Part shown: positions 62,657 through 64,000 of the stretch, piece after piece
Position numbering within the stretch: position 1 is the first letter of the stretch
How the letters are laid out: every line of letters starts with the position of its first letter
DNA from: Lysobacter lycopersici
GTDB taxonomy: Bacteria; Pseudomonadota; Gammaproteobacteria; Xanthomonadales; Xanthomonadaceae
Assembly (NCBI RefSeq): GCF_007556775.1
Contig: NZ_CP041742.1
Coordinates: forward strand, 1,750,001 to 1,814,000
DNA: 64,000 bases
Reading direction: 5' to 3'
Program-made: the position numbers and the translations under genes
The notes under the pieces: model-generated
Told to the model about the DNA's origin: nothing
The model's input: only the letters and a program-made list of their open reading frames with translations
The model's database searches: none

Positions 62657-64000
62657 ATGTACCCGAAAAACGGCGAAATGCCTACCCCCATCGTTAGCGG
62701 TGGGGCGACCAGGGGCGGGCAGAGTCTGGACAGCCTGCTCGATTCTGGCGACGTGAACGAGACCGCGTTCAATGTGTTCATTGGCCACAACCTTGGGCAC
62801 CGTGTCTTCACGATGTCCATTCCGTTCCGGAAGTTCAAAGAGATTTCCGCGGTAGCAAATGACCGCGAAGCTGGTCCCCTCGCGCAGCGTCCGCTCAACG
62901 AAGAACATGCGAAGAAGTTGGCCGTTTACATGGTCAAAGGCCTCATCTCCGCCGCAAAAATGCGTCGTATCGCTGCGAACCATCCCGTTCCGGAGATTTT
63001 TGACGAACTCATCCAAGTCCTTGGAAAGCAGCCCTACTTCTCCTTGCAGCCGCTTGTCTGCAACATTCGCAATGTTCCTCCTGGGGGATCTGGTGAGGGT
63101 GGGATTCGCGGTGATCGCAATGAAGACAAGAAGACGGGAGAAACCGCTTCATTCAAGGTCTTCCTTTCTGAGCGCCACACTCTTTGGGTAGTGGATGGGC
63201 AGCACCGCCGCCATGCGGCGGATATGGCCATGACTTTCTTGGAGACTGTCCGCAAGGAAGGTAAGTATCCGGGCAAGGGAGCCGTGCTGTTTCCTGAGAA
63301 GGGTAAGCCTGTCTCCGAAGCCGAAATGTTGGTCTGGAATGAGGCGTACGAGGCGGCTCGGCAGTTCGCGACGCTGACAGTTGAAGTTCATCTTGGGCTG
63401 GATATTGAGCAGGAACGCCAGCTCTTCCACGACCTCAACCGCCTCGGCAAGAAGGTGGATGCCTCGCTCGCCTTCCAGTTTGATGGTTCAAACCCCATCA
63501 CGTTGTTCATCAAGGACAAGTTGTCGGGAGAACTCGGTATCGCGCTCACTGATCATGAGCCTAAAGACTGGTCGCAGGACACGGGGGCAATCTTGTTGAA
63601 GGACGCGGTTGCCATCAACGCCATCGCATTTTTGAACAAGGGTAATGTGAGTGGCGCTACTCCTGCGGTTATTGAGCCTCGCGAACAGGTCGTCATTGAT
63701 TTGTGGAGCAGGATCAACGAAATCCCTGATTTCGGAAGCCACCAGGCGAAAGAGAAGACCGTTGCGGCACAGCCTGTCGTCTTGAAGGCAATGGCAAAAA
63801 TCGCGTATGACTTGAACTTCAGCAACCGCAGGCCTGAGAACTCTGACGAGCTGTTCCAGCAGTTCTTGGAGCGCCTGCCATCTGTGGACTTCTCTCACGA
63901 GAATCCGATTTGGAACTACTACGGACTCACCCAGGGGAAGCGGCTGGGTGCCGGACTCGATGGCCTGGCCGACTATCTCCCCGAAGAAGTTCCCGGAGTG
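62657..64000 (+). CDS. DGQHR-domain protein, DndB/DpdB-related (3' end beyond window)
   Basis: An open reading frame of at least 448 codons running off the right edge. The key motif VVDGQHRRH is at residues 178-186 and a second conserved block, FHDLNRLGKKVDASLAFQFD, at 257-276. This pattern occurs in DndB of DNA phosphorothioation and DpdB of 7-deazaguanine DNA modification, and in orphan DGQHR proteins of defence islands. A DndB acts as transcriptional regulator of its modification genes. Start ATG has an AGGAG box 6 nt upstream. Codon use (many A/T-ending codons) differs sharply from the rest of the window. Which of the DGQHR families it belongs to cannot be settled without its downstream neighbours. 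Confidence 0.85.
   Translation, partial: MYPKNGEMPTPIVSGGATRGGQSLDSLLDSGDVNETAFNVFIGHNLGHRVFTMSIPFRKFKEISAVANDREAGPLAQRPLNEEHAKKLAVYMVKGLISAAKMRRIAANHPVPEIFDELIQVLGKQPYFSLQPLVCNIRNVPPGGSGEGGIRGDRNEDKKTGETASFKVFLSERHTLWVVDGQHRRHAADMAMTFLETVRKEGKYPGKGAVLFPEKGKPVSEAEMLVWNEAYEAARQFATLTVEVHLGLDIEQERQLFHDLNRLGKKVDASLAFQFDGSNPITLFIKDKLSGELGIALTDHEPKDWSQDTGAILLKDAVAINAIAFLNKGNVSGATPAVIEPREQVVIDLWSRINEIPDFGSHQAKEKTVAAQPVVLKAMAKIAYDLNFSNRRPENSDELFQQFLERLPSVDFSHENPIWNYYGLTQGKRLGAGLDGLADYLPEEVPGV

Overview
The window is high-GC chromosomal DNA from a gammaproteobacterium, most likely a Lysobacteraceae/Xanthomonadaceae member (Lysobacter, Luteimonas or Thermomonas type). Markers for this are an OleA/OleB pair close to the Xanthomonas olefin enzymes, an Ax21-family outer-membrane protein, the rhodanese-secB-gpsA and hemD-hemX-hemY gene orders, and lineage-type intergenic palindromes. 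The taxonomic call is inference from gene content; no rRNA or tRNA gene is visible.

Layout. 1-2.3 kb: oleA, a PhnA/YjdM zinc-ribbon gene and oleB (cut by the left edge), plus a small lipoprotein. 2.4-8.3 kb: two tandem M16 zinc proteases, each preceded by the same imperfect dyad. 8.4-10.7 kb: an SDR, trmL, an AraC-type regulator and a Cys-rich miniprotein. 10.9-14.1 kb: Ax21 followed by four tandem paralogues of an unrecognised secreted four-cysteine protein, most with their own leader and terminator. 14.1-21.5 kb: housekeeping genes (gpsA, secB, rhodanese, thioesterase, hemD/X/Y, DUF4349 lipoprotein). 21.5-29.6 kb: a FadI-like thiolase, sodC, then ntrC, ntrB and glnA with a readable sigma-54/NtrC control region, then uppP. 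29.6-41 kb: envelope and lipid genes (META/DUF4377 lipoprotein, PEBP, TPR-sulfotransferase, YheT hydrolase, plsC, hotdog thioesterase, sixA-yceI-PLD operon) and two more AT-rich small genes. 41-46 kb: an orphan ParA, a hybrid histidine kinase with Hpt, and a REC-EAL phosphodiesterase. 46-57 kb: a three-domain indolepyruvate ferredoxin oxidoreductase, an acyltransferase, two tandem M61 PDZ peptidases, an L,D-transpeptidase-like protein, and a coupled run of I78 inhibitor, lipoprotein, RNase and barstar. 57-62.2 kb: an MFS efflux pump, DUF2239, folE, a brnT-brnA toxin-antitoxin pair and a methyltransferase.

From about 62.2 kb base composition falls and the window ends inside a DGQHR-domain protein related to DndB/DpdB, which have been found with phosphorothioate and 7-deazaguanine DNA-modification systems. 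It has its own promoter and ribosome binding site and looks like the first gene of an acquired, possibly defence-related, island that continues beyond the window.

The best candidates for undescribed biology are the four-copy secreted family next to Ax21, the DGQHR island edge, a C-terminal peptide shared by two otherwise unrelated proteins at 35.4-36.8 kb, and the RNase/barstar/I78 cluster. Start codons were chosen by reading ribosome binding sites, signal peptides and family starts by eye. Family names come from recognised motifs, not from searches.
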